DNA from: Marinomonas sp. TW1
GTDB lineage: Bacteria; Pseudomonadota; Gammaproteobacteria; Pseudomonadales; Marinomonadaceae
Assembly (NCBI RefSeq): GCF_001625355.1
Contig: NZ_JSEE01000007.1
Span: 124,001-188,000, forward strand
Length of the DNA: 64,000 nucleotides
Reading direction: 5' to 3'
Positions 1-9,213 of the stretch are shown here, in pieces (position 1 is the first letter of the stretch; each line of letters begins with the position of its first letter). The notes beneath the pieces are model-generated. The model ran no database searches. It was not told where the DNA came from and saw only the letters and a list, made by a program, of their open reading frames with translations. The position numbers were made by a program, and so were the translations under genes.

Positions 1-234
1 TCTGAACATCAGCCACCTATGGTGAACAGTCGTCGTATAAAATTACGTTATGCTCACCAAGGGGGATCGAACCCTCCGCGTATCGTTGTGCATGGAAATC
101 AGGTGAACTCATTACCTGGCAGCTATAAACGTTATTTAGAAAATAAGTTTCGCTCGGTTTTAAAAATAACGGGTACTCCCATTATTTTTGAGTTCAAGTC
201 TTCTGATAATCCATTTGCGCCTAAGAAAAAATAG
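1..234 (+). CDS. der: GTPase Der (EngA), C-terminal fragment
   Basis: The open frame enters from the window edge and ends at TAA 232-234, so only the last ~77 residues are present. The tail has the conserved KH-like domain pattern of Der: [10 protein letters not shown], then [14 protein letters not shown] and a GTPI.FEF segment, ending in a basic KKK tail. Der is an essential double-GTPase that assists late 50S ribosome assembly, and this C-terminal domain contacts RNA. The gene is followed directly by a strong terminator, so it ends its transcription unit. The two GTPase domains lie outside the window and cannot be checked. Confidence 0.93.
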   Translation, partial: SEHQPPMVNSRRIKLRYAHQGGSNPPRIVVHGNQVNSLPGSYKRYLENKFRSVLKITGTPIIFEFKSSDNPFAPKKK

Positions 235-250
235 GCTCAATGTGGTTTTA

Positions 251-287
251 AAAATCCCCTGCGTTGTTTCATCGCAGGGGATTTTTT
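251..287 (+). terminator. Rho-independent terminator after der
   Basis: A 13-bp perfect stem (AAAATCCCCTGCG / CGCAGGGGATTTT) closes a 9-nt loop and runs into T's. A-tracts before it and T-tracts after it make it potentially bidirectional. Confidence 0.9.
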
Positions 288-443
288 ATGGGTAAGAGTT
301 CACTATTTACTGTTTTATTCCCTTTTGTATATAAATGAAATCATTAAAGGATGAATATAGTAATAACCGTGTCATTTAAGTGTGTTACGTCGAATTTTCA
401 CTTTTTTTTCATTAGTATCTCAGCATCTATTGTGGGGTACATA

Positions 444-1055
444 ATGTTATTTTTACGTGGTTTTATTTATCTGCTTTTGGTGTCAGTGGTAGCTCAGCTC
501 ATTTCTTTGGAAGGTTATGACATGTTATCGGCAGCTGAATACAGTGAGCATTCAGTGACAGAGCATTTGCAAGATGTGATGTCTTTCTTGAGTTGTATGT
601 TGTTTTTATACGTTTCTCGCCACTCCGAGCCGATGAAAATCGCCACGACCTTGTTAGCCGCGCTGATGGCGATGATGTTTGTTCGAGAGTCCGATTCTCT
701 GCTTGATCATTATGTGTTTGACGGAGCTTGGCAAATGGTCGTTTTGTTCATTCTTGGGTGTGTTCTGGTGTTCCTTTGGGGGAAAATTAGAGCCATTTAC
801 CCTTCTATGACGGAATACGCCAAACACGCTAGTTTCGGTACGTTTCTAGCTGGATTTGTGACCATCTTAGGGTTTTCTCGTTTGATGGGGCGTGGCTCAT
901 TTTGGGAAGCGGTAATGGGTGATGCGTACATGCGTGTGGTAAAAAACATAGTAGAGGAAGGTATTGAGACGCTTGGTTATACCTTGATTTTTATCTCTGC
1001 TATGGAGTTGGCGTTAGCTTGTCGTCGTCAACGAAGAAAAGCGTTAGCCCATTAG
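444..1055 (+). CDS. Uncharacterised multi-pass inner membrane protein
   Basis: I do not recognise this family. From the ATG at 444 it is 203 aa with about five or six hydrophobic segments, a conserved-looking Glu-rich stretch (VEEGIETLGY) before the last helix and a basic C-terminus (CRRQRRKALAH). An in-frame ATG at 351 would add 31 residues, but the purine tract there abuts the start codon; at 444 a GGGG lies 6 nt upstream, so 444 is preferred. It is monocistronic, between two strong terminators. No function can be assigned. Confidence 0.7.
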   Translation: MLFLRGFIYLLLVSVVAQLISLEGYDMLSAAEYSEHSVTEHLQDVMSFLSCMLFLYVSRHSEPMKIATTLLAALMAMMFVRESDSLLDHYVFDGAWQMVVLFILGCVLVFLWGKIRAIYPSMTEYAKHASFGTFLAGFVTILGFSRLMGRGSFWEAVMGDAYMRVVKNIVEEGIETLGYTLIFISAMELALACRRQRRKALAH

Positions 1056-1073
1056 AACGTGAATAGACCAGTT

Positions 1074-1114
1074 AAAAATCCCCTAGGGCTTTAGCGAGCC
1101 CTAGGGGATTTTTT
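1074..1114. terminator. Bidirectional terminator between convergent genes
   Basis: A long GC-rich stem (AATCCCCTAGGGCT / AGCCCTAGGGGATT) with loop TTAGCG is flanked by an A-tract on the left and a T-tract on the right. It serves the membrane protein gene on + and ygiQ on -, whose stop codon touches its edge. Confidence 0.9.
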
Positions 1115-3356
1115 ATTTTGCTCTACTGGAAGGGCGTTTTTTGTTCTGCTGATTACTTGTTAGCGGTCTTGCCCCCGACTTATTTTTATTGGCCTTATTG
1201 CGGGCTTTTTCAGCGGCGGCATTTTTACTAATTGTTGGGCGATTTGAGGTATGCGATGCGCCCGTTTTTTGGCCTGGTTTGGCATTTTTAGGACGTCGAG
1301 GAACGCGTTTGTCTTGCTCAGCTGGCGGTACAAGTTTGTTGTCGCCATGACCGATTAAGTCTGCTCGACCCATTTTGATCAGGGTGTCGCGAAGTCCTTG
1401 CCAGTTACTTGAATCATGGTAACGTAAAAAACCTTTTTGAACGCGTCGTTGTTCATAATCTTTTGGCGTATAAACGTCTTCACTTTTATAGGTCACTTGT
1501 TTTAACGGGTTCTTACCAGAGTGGTACATGGCCGTTGCCAGTGACATTGGTGAAGGATAAAAGTTTTGTACCTGATCTGGTTTAAAGTCGTTTGTTTTCA
1601 GCCAAACCGCTAGATTCATCATGTCTTCATCTGAGCTGCCTGGGTGAGCGGCAATGAAATAGGGAATCAGATGCTGTTTCTTGCCTGCTTCTTTGGAGTA
1701 TTTGTCAAACATTCGTTTGAAGCGGTCATAAGTTCCCATGCCTGGCTTCATCATTTTTGAAAGGGTACCTGCCTCTGAGTGCTCAGGAGCAATTTTTAGC
1801 AGTCCGCCCACATGATGTGTTACCAATTCCCGAACGTATTCAGGGTCTTCTACGGCTAAATCATAGCGTAGGCCTGAGGCAATCGAGACGGTATGAATGC
1901 CTTCGATAGCACGTGTCTTACGGTATAACTGAGTCGTAGGACTATGATCTGTGTTTAAATTGGAACAAATAGTAGGGTAAACGCAAGACAGTTTACGGCA
2001 CGAAGCCTGAACCTCATCATCATTACAGTTCAAGGTGTACATGTTTGATGTTGGTCCACCTAGATCGGAGATATGACCTGTGAAGCCTGGTACTTTGGCT
2101 TTGATGTCTTCGATTTCATTTAGAATGGATTCATGGGAGCGGGACTGAATGACGCGACCTTCATGCTCAGTGATGGAGCAAAAAGTACAGCCACCAAAAC
2201 AACCTCGCATAATGTTAATGGAGGTTTTGATCATGTCGTAAGCCGGAATTCTGGCTTTTTGGTATTTTGGATGCGGTACTCGAGCATAAGGTAAGTCAAA
2301 TACACCGTCCATTTCATCTGTTTCTAATGGGATTGGCGGTGGGTTTACCCAAATTTCTTTTTTGCCATGCTTTTGAATTAAGGCCCGCGCGTTATGCGGG
2401 TTGGACTCTAAGTGCAAAATACGGGATGTATGCGCATACAAAACTGGATCTTTCGATACTTTTTCAAAAGAAGGTAGGCGGATATACGTTTTTTCAGGGT
2501 CCAGTTTTTCGCCTCGACGAAGTGGTGCCGGTATGACTCGTATGGGCATCACATCTTGGTCTTCTTCGGTTTGGCATTTGCCTTCAGGAATGTATTCATA
2601 AGGGCTGTAGATCTTGTCGACCTGACCTGGCCAATCAACTCGTGTTGAATCAATCTCAGTAAAGCCGCCTGGTGGTGTATCCCTAACAATCGTCGTACCG
2701 CGTATGTTTTTGAGCTGGTTTAGGGTTTTGCCCATGGCCAACTCATGAGTAACGTCTAACATGGCCCGCTCAGCGTTGCCGTATAATAAAATGTCGGCAG
2801 TGGAATCGATCAATACTGAACGACGTACCTCATTGCTCCAGTAATCATATTGAGCAATTCGACGTAAACTGGCTTCTATGCCACCAATCATGACCGGTAC
2901 GTCATTGAAGGCTTCTTTGCAGCGCTGCGAATACACAATGACCGCACGATCTGGACGCTTACCGCCTTCTCCATAAGGGGTATAAGCATCATCGTTGCGT
3001 ACTTTTAGATCTGCTGTGTAGCGGTTAATCATGGAGTCCATGTTGCCCGCAGTAATACCAAAATACAGGTTAGGGCGGCCAAGACGCATAAAGTCCTCGG
3101 TGTTCCGCCAGTTCGGTTGGTCTATGATACCAACTCGATAACCTTTTGATTCTAATAAGCGACCCAGCACCGCCATGCCAAAGCTTGGGTGATCAACATA
3201 GGCATCCCCTGTGACAATGATGACATCACAGCTATCCCACCCCAAGGCATCCATTTCTTCTCGAGTCGTGGGGAGGAAAGGAGATACGCCGTAGCATTCA
3301 GCCCAATAAGCTGGATATGAAAATAAATGCTGGGCGGTTTTGTGTCGTTTGATCAT
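1113..3356 (-). CDS. ygiQ: YgiQ-family radical SAM protein
   Basis: 747 aa, full length for the YgiQ (UPF0313) family. An N-terminal UPF0313 region (about residues 10-340) precedes the radical-SAM core. Residues 386-393 hold the iron-sulfur cluster motif C-x3-C-x2-C (CFGGCTFC), just after INIMRG. The last ~90 residues form a Lys/Arg/Asn-rich low-complexity tail ending KKRPSSRAK, which suggests nucleic-acid contact (inference). Members are widespread in bacteria, and their reaction and substrate are not established. It is monocistronic, with its stop next to the shared terminator. Confidence 0.93.
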   Translation of the reverse strand: MIKRHKTAQHLFSYPAYWAECYGVSPFLPTTREEMDALGWDSCDVIIVTGDAYVDHPSFGMAVLGRLLESKGYRVGIIDQPNWRNTEDFMRLGRPNLYFGITAGNMDSMINRYTADLKVRNDDAYTPYGEGGKRPDRAVIVYSQRCKEAFNDVPVMIGGIEASLRRIAQYDYWSNEVRRSVLIDSTADILLYGNAERAMLDVTHELAMGKTLNQLKNIRGTTIVRDTPPGGFTEIDSTRVDWPGQVDKIYSPYEYIPEGKCQTEEDQDVMPIRVIPAPLRRGEKLDPEKTYIRLPSFEKVSKDPVLYAHTSRILHLESNPHNARALIQKHGKKEIWVNPPPIPLETDEMDGVFDLPYARVPHPKYQKARIPAYDMIKTSINIMRGCFGGCTFCSITEHEGRVIQSRSHESILNEIEDIKAKVPGFTGHISDLGGPTSNMYTLNCNDDEVQASCRKLSCVYPTICSNLNTDHSPTTQLYRKTRAIEGIHTVSIASGLRYDLAVEDPEYVRELVTHHVGGLLKIAPEHSEAGTLSKMMKPGMGTYDRFKRMFDKYSKEAGKKQHLIPYFIAAHPGSSDEDMMNLAVWLKTNDFKPDQVQNFYPSPMSLATAMYHSGKNPLKQVTYKSEDVYTPKDYEQRRVQKGFLRYHDSSNWQGLRDTLIKMGRADLIGHGDNKLVPPAEQDKRVPRRPKNAKPGQKTGASHTSNRPTISKNAAAEKARNKANKNKSGARPLTSNQQNKKRPSSRAK

Positions 3357-3480
3357 GGTTTGCTCTTGCTAGGTGAATCGCTGGGCATTATGAGATTGTC
3401 ATAATTTTGCCTTATATAATGTGCGGCATTATCCCAGAAAACCACTCAGGTAAACAGCCTTTGCTGATAAGGAAGTTGAC

Positions 3481-4122
3481 TTAATTTTGATCAATGTGCC
3501 AAACGCTTTCTTCAAATGAAGTGTAGCTTCCGTCGCGATAGTCTGGATTGGTTTCCATAAGATTTTCTGATGCCAGCTTTTTGATATCAGAGCCCCAAAG
3601 TTGAATGACTTCTTCCTCAGCAACTGAGAATGGTGGGCCTTTTTTACCGCCTTGATATTGTAGTGTTATGAGCAATAAAAAAGCCTTTTGTGACAGCCTT
3701 TGTAGGGTGTGTTGAACGTATTTTTCTCTTAAATTCTGAGGCATCGCGACCATGGCCGCTCGGTCATAGCAAGCGTCAAAGTCATGTTCATGAAAATCGA
3801 AATAGTCTCCTTCGATGAGTCTAATCGGTAGTTCATTAATGGTGTGGATCTTGAGACTGTCCTGTTGAAGCGTTTCATAGGTTAAATCGTTGTCACCAAT
3901 GAACTCAATAATGGCAAGAGAGGATAATTCTACTCCAGTCACTTGATAGCCTTGTTCCGCCAACCAAATCATGTCATTGGTTTTACCACAAAGGGGTACA
4001 AGTACCTTGCTTTGTTTGGTAAGAACTGGCCAATAATCCATTAACTTGGGATTAACGCCTTCTAGGTGAAAGCCAATACGACCTGTTTGCCAGCGTTCTA
4101 ACCAAAAATCATTGGTAATCAT
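3481..4122 (-). CDS. tpm: Thiopurine S-methyltransferase
   Basis: 213 aa, the usual length for bacterial TPMT. The N-terminus (DFWLERWQTGRIGFH) and the SAM-binding LVPLCGKTNDMIWLAEQG motif near residues 42-59 are diagnostic. The CYDRAAMVAMP segment (about residues 117-127) is also typical. The enzyme transfers methyl from SAM to thiols; bacterial members also methylate selenium and tellurium oxyanions. A GAGAGG ribosome-binding site precedes the ATG. It lies 89 bp downstream of the LysR gene on the same strand and may be read through from it. Confidence 0.92.
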   Translation of the reverse strand: MITNDFWLERWQTGRIGFHLEGVNPKLMDYWPVLTKQSKVLVPLCGKTNDMIWLAEQGYQVTGVELSSLAIIEFIGDNDLTYETLQQDSLKIHTINELPIRLIEGDYFDFHEHDFDACYDRAAMVAMPQNLREKYVQHTLQRLSQKAFLLLITLQYQGGKKGPPFSVAEEEVIQLWGSDIKKLASENLMETNPDYRDGSYTSFEESVWHIDQN

Positions 4123-4211
4123 ATAGACCTCTCAAACAAAAACGATTGGCTTTCATTATAGGCCATTTTGTCTGTAGTTTAATGTGCGAAATCATCATGA
4201 AGTTTGTAAGT

Positions 4212-5093
4212 TCATGAGACAGATTTTCCTTGCTGGCAGACAAATTCCAGAAACGCCTGATTGGCTTGGGATAAGTAGCCATCTTTTCGCCAAGCAATGT
4301 TTAAATCTAACCAAATGGGAGGATCAAATGATCGGGTAATCAGTTGATCATCGTCTTCGATTACCATGGACAGCATAGTCGAAATACCAAAGCCTTGTCT
4401 GGTGATGGACTTGATGAGCGGGATCAAGTTGGTTTCAAATCCTATGTTTGGCTTGAGCCCAGCTTTCTCAGCGAGTTTGTCAACAATGCGGCGGTGGAAA
4501 AAACCTTCTTTGAACATCACCAGTTCTTCATTAAAAAACTCAGCCGGGGTGACCTTGTTCAGCTCACTAAATGGGTGATCCTCAGCCACAACGACTTGCA
4601 TTTCTTCTTCTAATAAATGCTCTGCCTGTAGGTTGGCTGGCAAGGTCTCAGCCACAATAACACTGAGATCCAATTCGCCTTTTTCCAGCATTTTTTGCAA
4701 TTGCCAAGTGCCCCCTTCGATGACTTTAAGGGCTATGCTGGGATAACGGTTGCGAAAGGCCATCAGAATGGGAGGGAAATAATATGAACCAAGCATGCTG
4801 GGAATGCCAACTCTGACTTCGCCTTGAGTGAGTCCTTTCAATTCTGACATTTCTAGTATGGCTTCATCGGTTGCCCGAATAATTCTTTTCGCGTGTTGAT
4901 AAAGCTTGTTGCCTTCGTCGGTTAAGCAGACATTGCGATCTGCTCGATGAATGAGGGTTAAGCCTAGTTCTTGCTCCAGTTTTTTGATGGCCATACTAAC
5001 GGCTGGTTGAGCGACTCCCAACTGATGAGCGGCTTTGGTAAAGCTGGCAGTTTCTGCAATGCTGACAAGATAGCGAAGTGGTTTTATTTCCAT
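4212..5093 (-). CDS. LysR-family transcriptional regulator
   Basis: 293 aa. A winged helix-turn-helix occupies residues 1-60 (SFTKAAHQLGVAQPAVSMAIKKLE), followed by a linker helix and a LysR substrate-binding fold (EVRVGIPSMLGSYYFPPIL). It resembles the CynR/CysB-like branch of the family; the ligand is unknown. It is divergent from an MFS exporter with a dyad between them, the usual layout for a LysR regulator controlling its neighbour. Confidence 0.92.
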   Translation of the reverse strand: MEIKPLRYLVSIAETASFTKAAHQLGVAQPAVSMAIKKLEQELGLTLIHRADRNVCLTDEGNKLYQHAKRIIRATDEAILEMSELKGLTQGEVRVGIPSMLGSYYFPPILMAFRNRYPSIALKVIEGGTWQLQKMLEKGELDLSVIVAETLPANLQAEHLLEEEMQVVVAEDHPFSELNKVTPAEFFNEELVMFKEGFFHRRIVDKLAEKAGLKPNIGFETNLIPLIKSITRQGFGISTMLSMVIEDDDQLITRSFDPPIWLDLNIAWRKDGYLSQANQAFLEFVCQQGKSVS

Positions 5094-5113
5094 CAGTAAC
5101 TCTTATGGCTTAG

Positions 5114-5137
5114 ATCAATTAGATATATTTTATTGAT
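5114..5137. promoter_or_regulatory. Candidate LysR operator dyad
   Basis: The 95-bp divergent region holds the inverted pair ATCAAT-N12-ATTGAT, the spacing and AT-rich character typical of LysR T-N11-A sites. It sits between the LysR and MFS start codons. The assignment rests on symmetry and position only. Confidence 0.4.
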
Positions 5138-5188
5138 AAATTGCCTCAGCGTATAGTGACCTTTCTGTTGGGCTTAGATTAGGGAGAG

Positions 5189-6394
5189 GTGAGTGTGATT
5201 GAAGTGGGGAGTCGTTTATTTTGGCGAGGTACACTGGCGTTGGTGATTGGCTCTTTTATGGTTTTTGCCAATGTGTATGTTACTCAGCCTTTGTTGCCAA
5301 TGATCGCAAAAACCTTTTCGATTAGTCCCTTGCAGGCTAGCGCCAGTTTTACCATTACGACGTTGACTTTGGGGATCTCATTATTATTTTACGGGCCGAT
5401 TTCGGATGCTTTAGGGCGAAAAGGCATCATGGTTTTTACCATGGTGGGGATTACCTTAACGACGGCGTGTTTGTCTCAGGTTCAGCAATATGAACAGCTG
5501 CTTGCATTACGAGCCTTACAGGGCTTCTTCTTGGCCGGATTACCGGCCATCGCAGTGGCGTATTTAGGAGACGAATACACACCGGATGCTTTAATGATGG
5601 CAGTCGGACTGTACATCAGTGGTAATACCTTAGGAGGAATTGGTGGTCGCCTAATAGGAGGCTTTACTGGTGAATGGCTTGGTTATTCAGCGACGTTTTC
5701 AGTGATGGCGGTCATCAGTCTGGTTTGCTTGTTGGCTTTTTACTTTCTTTTACCTTCCTCTCAGCATTTTGAATCGAAACCACTGCGTGTGGGTCTGATT
5801 TTGCAAAATATCAAAAGTCATTTGCATAATCGTCGTTTGCTAACTTGTTACCTGATTGGTGGTTTTAGTTTTTTTATTTTTATCAATCAATACAGTTACG
5901 TTACCTTTGTGTTGGAAGCTGAGCCTTATCACTTATCGCCTAAATTTGTGGGTTTACTGTTTTTGACCTACTTATCCGGCACCCTAGGTTCTGCTATTTC
6001 AGGTAAGCTGGCAAAACGCTACGCTCAGGCCAATATTTTGGTGCTGGGGACCGGTATTTTTATGATTGGCTCTTTGGTGACTCTGGGCGGTTCTATATGG
6101 ATGATTTTGATCGGTTTGTTGATTAATAGTTTTGGCTTTTTCTTATGCCATTCAACGGCCAGTAGTTTTGTCAGTCGTCATGCTAAACACGCAAAAGCCA
6201 GCGCGTCCTCTTTGTATCTTGTGTTCTATTATTTGGGAGCAAGTCTGGGGGGATTTTATCTAGACCCTTTCTGGCAATACAGTGGATGGAGCGGCGTCAT
6301 CGTAGGTTCCTGGGTCATTTTAGCCTTTGTAGCATTGGCGGGCATGAGCTTGGTTCGTTTTAAACCATCATTGCTGAGTCATAAAATGAACTGA
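5189..6394 (+). CDS. MFS transporter, YnfM-like
   Basis: 401 aa with about 12 hydrophobic segments. The N-terminal half carries NVYVTQPLLPMIAKTFSIS and the cytoplasmic loop motif GPISDALGRKGIM (variant of GxxxDRxGRR), as in the YnfM/AraJ drug- and sugar-efflux branch. The start is GTG at 5189, with GGGAG just upstream. Its divergent LysR neighbour probably controls it. The substrate is unknown; export of a small organic compound is the likely role. Confidence 0.88.
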   Translation: MSVIEVGSRLFWRGTLALVIGSFMVFANVYVTQPLLPMIAKTFSISPLQASASFTITTLTLGISLLFYGPISDALGRKGIMVFTMVGITLTTACLSQVQQYEQLLALRALQGFFLAGLPAIAVAYLGDEYTPDALMMAVGLYISGNTLGGIGGRLIGGFTGEWLGYSATFSVMAVISLVCLLAFYFLLPSSQHFESKPLRVGLILQNIKSHLHNRRLLTCYLIGGFSFFIFINQYSYVTFVLEAEPYHLSPKFVGLLFLTYLSGTLGSAISGKLAKRYAQANILVLGTGIFMIGSLVTLGGSIWMILIGLLINSFGFFLCHSTASSFVSRHAKHAKASASSLYLVFYYLGASLGGFYLDPFWQYSGWSGVIVGSWVILAFVALAGMSLVRFKPSLLSHKMN

Positions 6395-6569
6395 TGTTAT
6401 TAAAATCTTGGTGCTGGGTTTAGGGGAAGCAGTGGATTACTAAATTGATTCATTATTGAATAATGGCTATTTGAGATAGGGCGTTGGTTTTTTAGGTATT
6501 CATAGAAGCAACCTTGATGAATTGTTAAGCTGTTTCTTATCTTAATAATAAAAATGATGAGGCCATAGG

Positions 6570-7679
6570 ATGCAGGAAATTCAGCTCACAAATGAAAGCA
6601 TGGAAGCCCCCATTCGTGTTTTTGAAAAGGCACTGAAAGGTTCGCATAAATTGGGCATCATTCGACTTAATACGCCCACTTCGTTGAATGCGTTGAGTTT
6701 GCAAATGGTTGAGTTGATGTCACAGCAGTTGCAAGTTTGGAAAGATGATGAGGCCATTGTGGCCGTGTGGTTAGAAGGCGAAGGCGAACGAGCGTTTTGT
6801 GCTGGTGGGAATGTGGTGGAGGTCTATGAATCGGTTGTGGCTAAGACACCTAATCCAGCCATCGTAGAGGATTATTTCGAGAAAGAATATGCATTGGACT
6901 TCGGCCTTCATACTTATCCAAAACCTGTCATTTGTTGGGGACAAGGGATTGTGATGGGCGGCGGCATGGGATTATTTATGGCGGCGGATATTCGAGTGGT
7001 GACTGAGGCGAGTCGTTTGGCCATGCCTGAAATTGCTATTGGCTTATTCCCTGATGTTGGGGCAAGTTATTTTCTTAATCAAATAGACGTTACTTGGGCG
7101 CGATTTATCGCATTGACCGGATGTCATTTGAGTTGCTTGGATGCAATGACATTAGAGATGGCCAACGTACTTGTCTCACAAGAGTCAAAAAATGCGCTAT
7201 TGGAGAGTCTTGATAAGGTTCATTGGGATGGTCGAGATAAGGCGCGTTCGTTAGTAAGCCTTAAGCAGGTTATCTCATCTTTGTCTCAACTGCTAAGTCC
7301 CTTAAATCATGTAGATAATCATGTGAAAGAACATGCCGTCGAAATAGCATCATTAATGGCTGGCTCTATTGAGGAAATAGATCAAAAAATTAGGCAGTGG
7401 CAACCTGAGACGGCTTGGCTGAATAAAGCCAAGCAAAGTTTTCTTTCCGGTAGTGCGTTATCGGCTCACGTCATTCTTCGTCAGCTGGAGGCGCATCGAC
7501 AGTCAAATTTACATCAGGTATTTGAGTCTGAGTTAAAGCTCATCACCGCTTTGTGTCACAAAGGAGACTTTGCTGAAGGAGTGAGAGCCTTATTGGTCGA
7601 TAAAGATAAATCACCAAAGTGGCGATTTAGCAAGGTTACATCCGTGAATTTAGAAGATGTTGGGCAAATATTGTTTTAA
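6570..7679 (+). CDS. 3-hydroxyisobutyryl-CoA hydrolase-like enoyl-CoA hydratase/isomerase
   Basis: 369 aa, the long form of the crotonase superfamily typical of 3-hydroxyisobutyryl-CoA hydrolase (HIBCH), which acts in valine catabolism. The oxyanion-hole motif FCAGGN and the GIVMGGGMGLFMAADIRV and MPEIAIGLFPDVGASYFLN stretches match HIBCH rather than classic 270-aa hydratases. The usual FCAGGD is FCAGGN here, a minor departure. The start at 6570 is supported by GAGG 8 nt upstream. It stands alone, with no acyl-CoA dehydrogenase or mmsB nearby. Another short-chain acyl-CoA hydrolase or hydratase function is possible. Confidence 0.82.
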   Translation: MQEIQLTNESMEAPIRVFEKALKGSHKLGIIRLNTPTSLNALSLQMVELMSQQLQVWKDDEAIVAVWLEGEGERAFCAGGNVVEVYESVVAKTPNPAIVEDYFEKEYALDFGLHTYPKPVICWGQGIVMGGGMGLFMAADIRVVTEASRLAMPEIAIGLFPDVGASYFLNQIDVTWARFIALTGCHLSCLDAMTLEMANVLVSQESKNALLESLDKVHWDGRDKARSLVSLKQVISSLSQLLSPLNHVDNHVKEHAVEIASLMAGSIEEIDQKIRQWQPETAWLNKAKQSFLSGSALSAHVILRQLEAHRQSNLHQVFESELKLITALCHKGDFAEGVRALLVDKDKSPKWRFSKVTSVNLEDVGQILF

Positions 7680-7829
7680 ATCATGAGAGTTTGGGGCTGT
7701 TTCTCAATGACTCAATCATTGGAAAATAGCTTCTTCATTTATGTTTTGTCGAGTATTATGCTTAGTATTTGAGTTGGGCATCTGTAATAGCCTTTTTAAG
7801 AAACTGCTAAGAGGGCTGGGCAAGTCTTT

Positions 7830-9044
7830 ATGAGCTACTTATTTATTTCTCGTCGAAATGTTCACGCGAGGTACTACAAAACCTTGTTAAAACACCTAGA
7901 TTTGAATGGTCAATTTTATCAAATGGGAAAGCCTGATTGGCGATCACTAACCTTTCTACACAAATCATTTAATGTTAATTTAAAGCAAGTAGTGCAACAA
8001 CAATTGGAGCGCAAACAGGCTTACGGCACAAAGGTATGGCAGAATACTTTTGTAATCAATATTTATAAGACGATTTTATTAGTTTCAGAGCGATTTAGGT
8101 TTGCTAAGTACCTAGCTTTGCTTACCAAAATTAAGCCTGAGTATCTAGTTGTTTGGAATGGTAAAAAATTACCCAATGTTACGGTTGTCATGGCCGCTAA
8201 AACTTTGGGAATTAAGGTATTTTACTTTGAGAATGGTTTGTTGCCTAAGACTGTTAGTTTGGACCCAAAGGGCGTTAATTTTGCTTCTTCATTGAGTCGA
8301 GACCCTGCATTTTACCGAAACTTTGACCCAGAAAATCGGTATGTGTTTTCTGCTCCCGATCTTGTTCCTAGAGCCAGCATTAAAAAACGCAACCGTTTTG
8401 ACGCCATTGAATTGCCTAAACGTTTTGTTTTTGTGCCATTCCAGGTGCCGCATGATACACAAATCGTCTGTTATTCAAGTTGGATTAAATCCATGGAAAG
8501 TTTGTATGACCACGTCATATCTGCCGTGAAAGCCTTGGGGGATCCCGAATTAAAGGTGGTTTTTAAAGAACACCCTACATGGCATAAGCATTATGTAACA
8601 TTGTATGAAAAAGACCCGATCGCTGTATTTGCAAATGGAAATGCTACCCCTGAATTGATGTCTAAGTCGCAAGTGGTCATTACCATTAACTCAACTGTGG
8701 GTATGGAGTCTCTTTTGCTTGGAAAGCCTGTCATCACTTTGGGCGATGCCTGCTACAACATTGATGGTTTAGTGCAACACGCTAACAATCAGCATGAATT
8801 AAGAGAATGTTTAAACAAGGTATCGCAAGGTTGGCAGATGAGTTCAAGGTTGTGTAATAAATTTTTTGCCTATTTAAAGTATGTTTATTGTGTGCCGCGA
8901 ACAACGAAAGATGACCCAGAACATATTCAAGCGGTTTCACAGCGCTTATTAGGGGAGGATTTATTTAGCCTAGATAGGGGAGAATTAAACTCGGTCCCTC
9001 CGCAGCCGCGAGCTACTCCGGCCAGTCAAAATGACCTTGTTTGA
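7830..9044 (+). CDS. Capsule polysaccharide biosynthesis (KpsS/KpsC-like) protein
   Basis: 404 aa. The C-terminal half has the Capsule_synth signatures: FVPFQVPHDTQI (about residues 200-211), VVFKEHPTWHKHY, and SQVVITINSTVGMESLLLGKPVITLG, the nucleotide-sugar-site pattern of KpsS/KpsC Kdo transferases. The N-terminus (YLFISRRNVHARYYKTLL) matches the start of such enzymes. KpsS/KpsC build the Kdo linker of group 2 capsules. No kpsC, kpsE or export gene lies within the window, so this is an orphan copy that may act with a distant capsule locus or on another glycolipid. Confidence 0.8.
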   Translation: MSYLFISRRNVHARYYKTLLKHLDLNGQFYQMGKPDWRSLTFLHKSFNVNLKQVVQQQLERKQAYGTKVWQNTFVINIYKTILLVSERFRFAKYLALLTKIKPEYLVVWNGKKLPNVTVVMAAKTLGIKVFYFENGLLPKTVSLDPKGVNFASSLSRDPAFYRNFDPENRYVFSAPDLVPRASIKKRNRFDAIELPKRFVFVPFQVPHDTQIVCYSSWIKSMESLYDHVISAVKALGDPELKVVFKEHPTWHKHYVTLYEKDPIAVFANGNATPELMSKSQVVITINSTVGMESLLLGKPVITLGDACYNIDGLVQHANNQHELRECLNKVSQGWQMSSRLCNKFFAYLKYVYCVPRTTKDDPEHIQAVSQRLLGEDLFSLDRGELNSVPPQPRATPASQNDLV

Positions 9045-9060
9045 TGCATGTTTAGAGTAT

Positions 9061-9086
9061 AAAAAAAGCCCTGCATAGCAGGGCTT
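9061..9086 (-). terminator. Rho-independent terminator of ppsA
   Basis: The stem AAGCCCTGC / GCAGGGCTT with loop ATA is followed, reading the minus strand, by a run of T's. It lies about 130 nt past the ppsA stop and between convergent genes; it lacks a T-run on the plus side. Confidence 0.85.
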
Positions 9087-9213
9087 AAACGAGAGTGTGA
9101 CAACAATAAGGTCACTAACCGCGATTAAACGGCATTCTGACTTAATAGGAAAACCTACCAAGATGCAGTTGGTACCTGTCATGTACTCTGTTAATGAGGT
9201 GGCAGGTAAAAGT

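Noticed and set aside
4344-4613. 89-codon open frame on + inside the LysR gene at 4.2-5.1 kb
   Set aside because: Fully antisense to a clear LysR coding region and without a ribosome-binding site.
7705-7721. CAATGA-N5-TCATTG dyad upstream of the capsule-type gene
   Set aside because: Short, AT-rich and without a regulator gene nearby; it could arise by chance.
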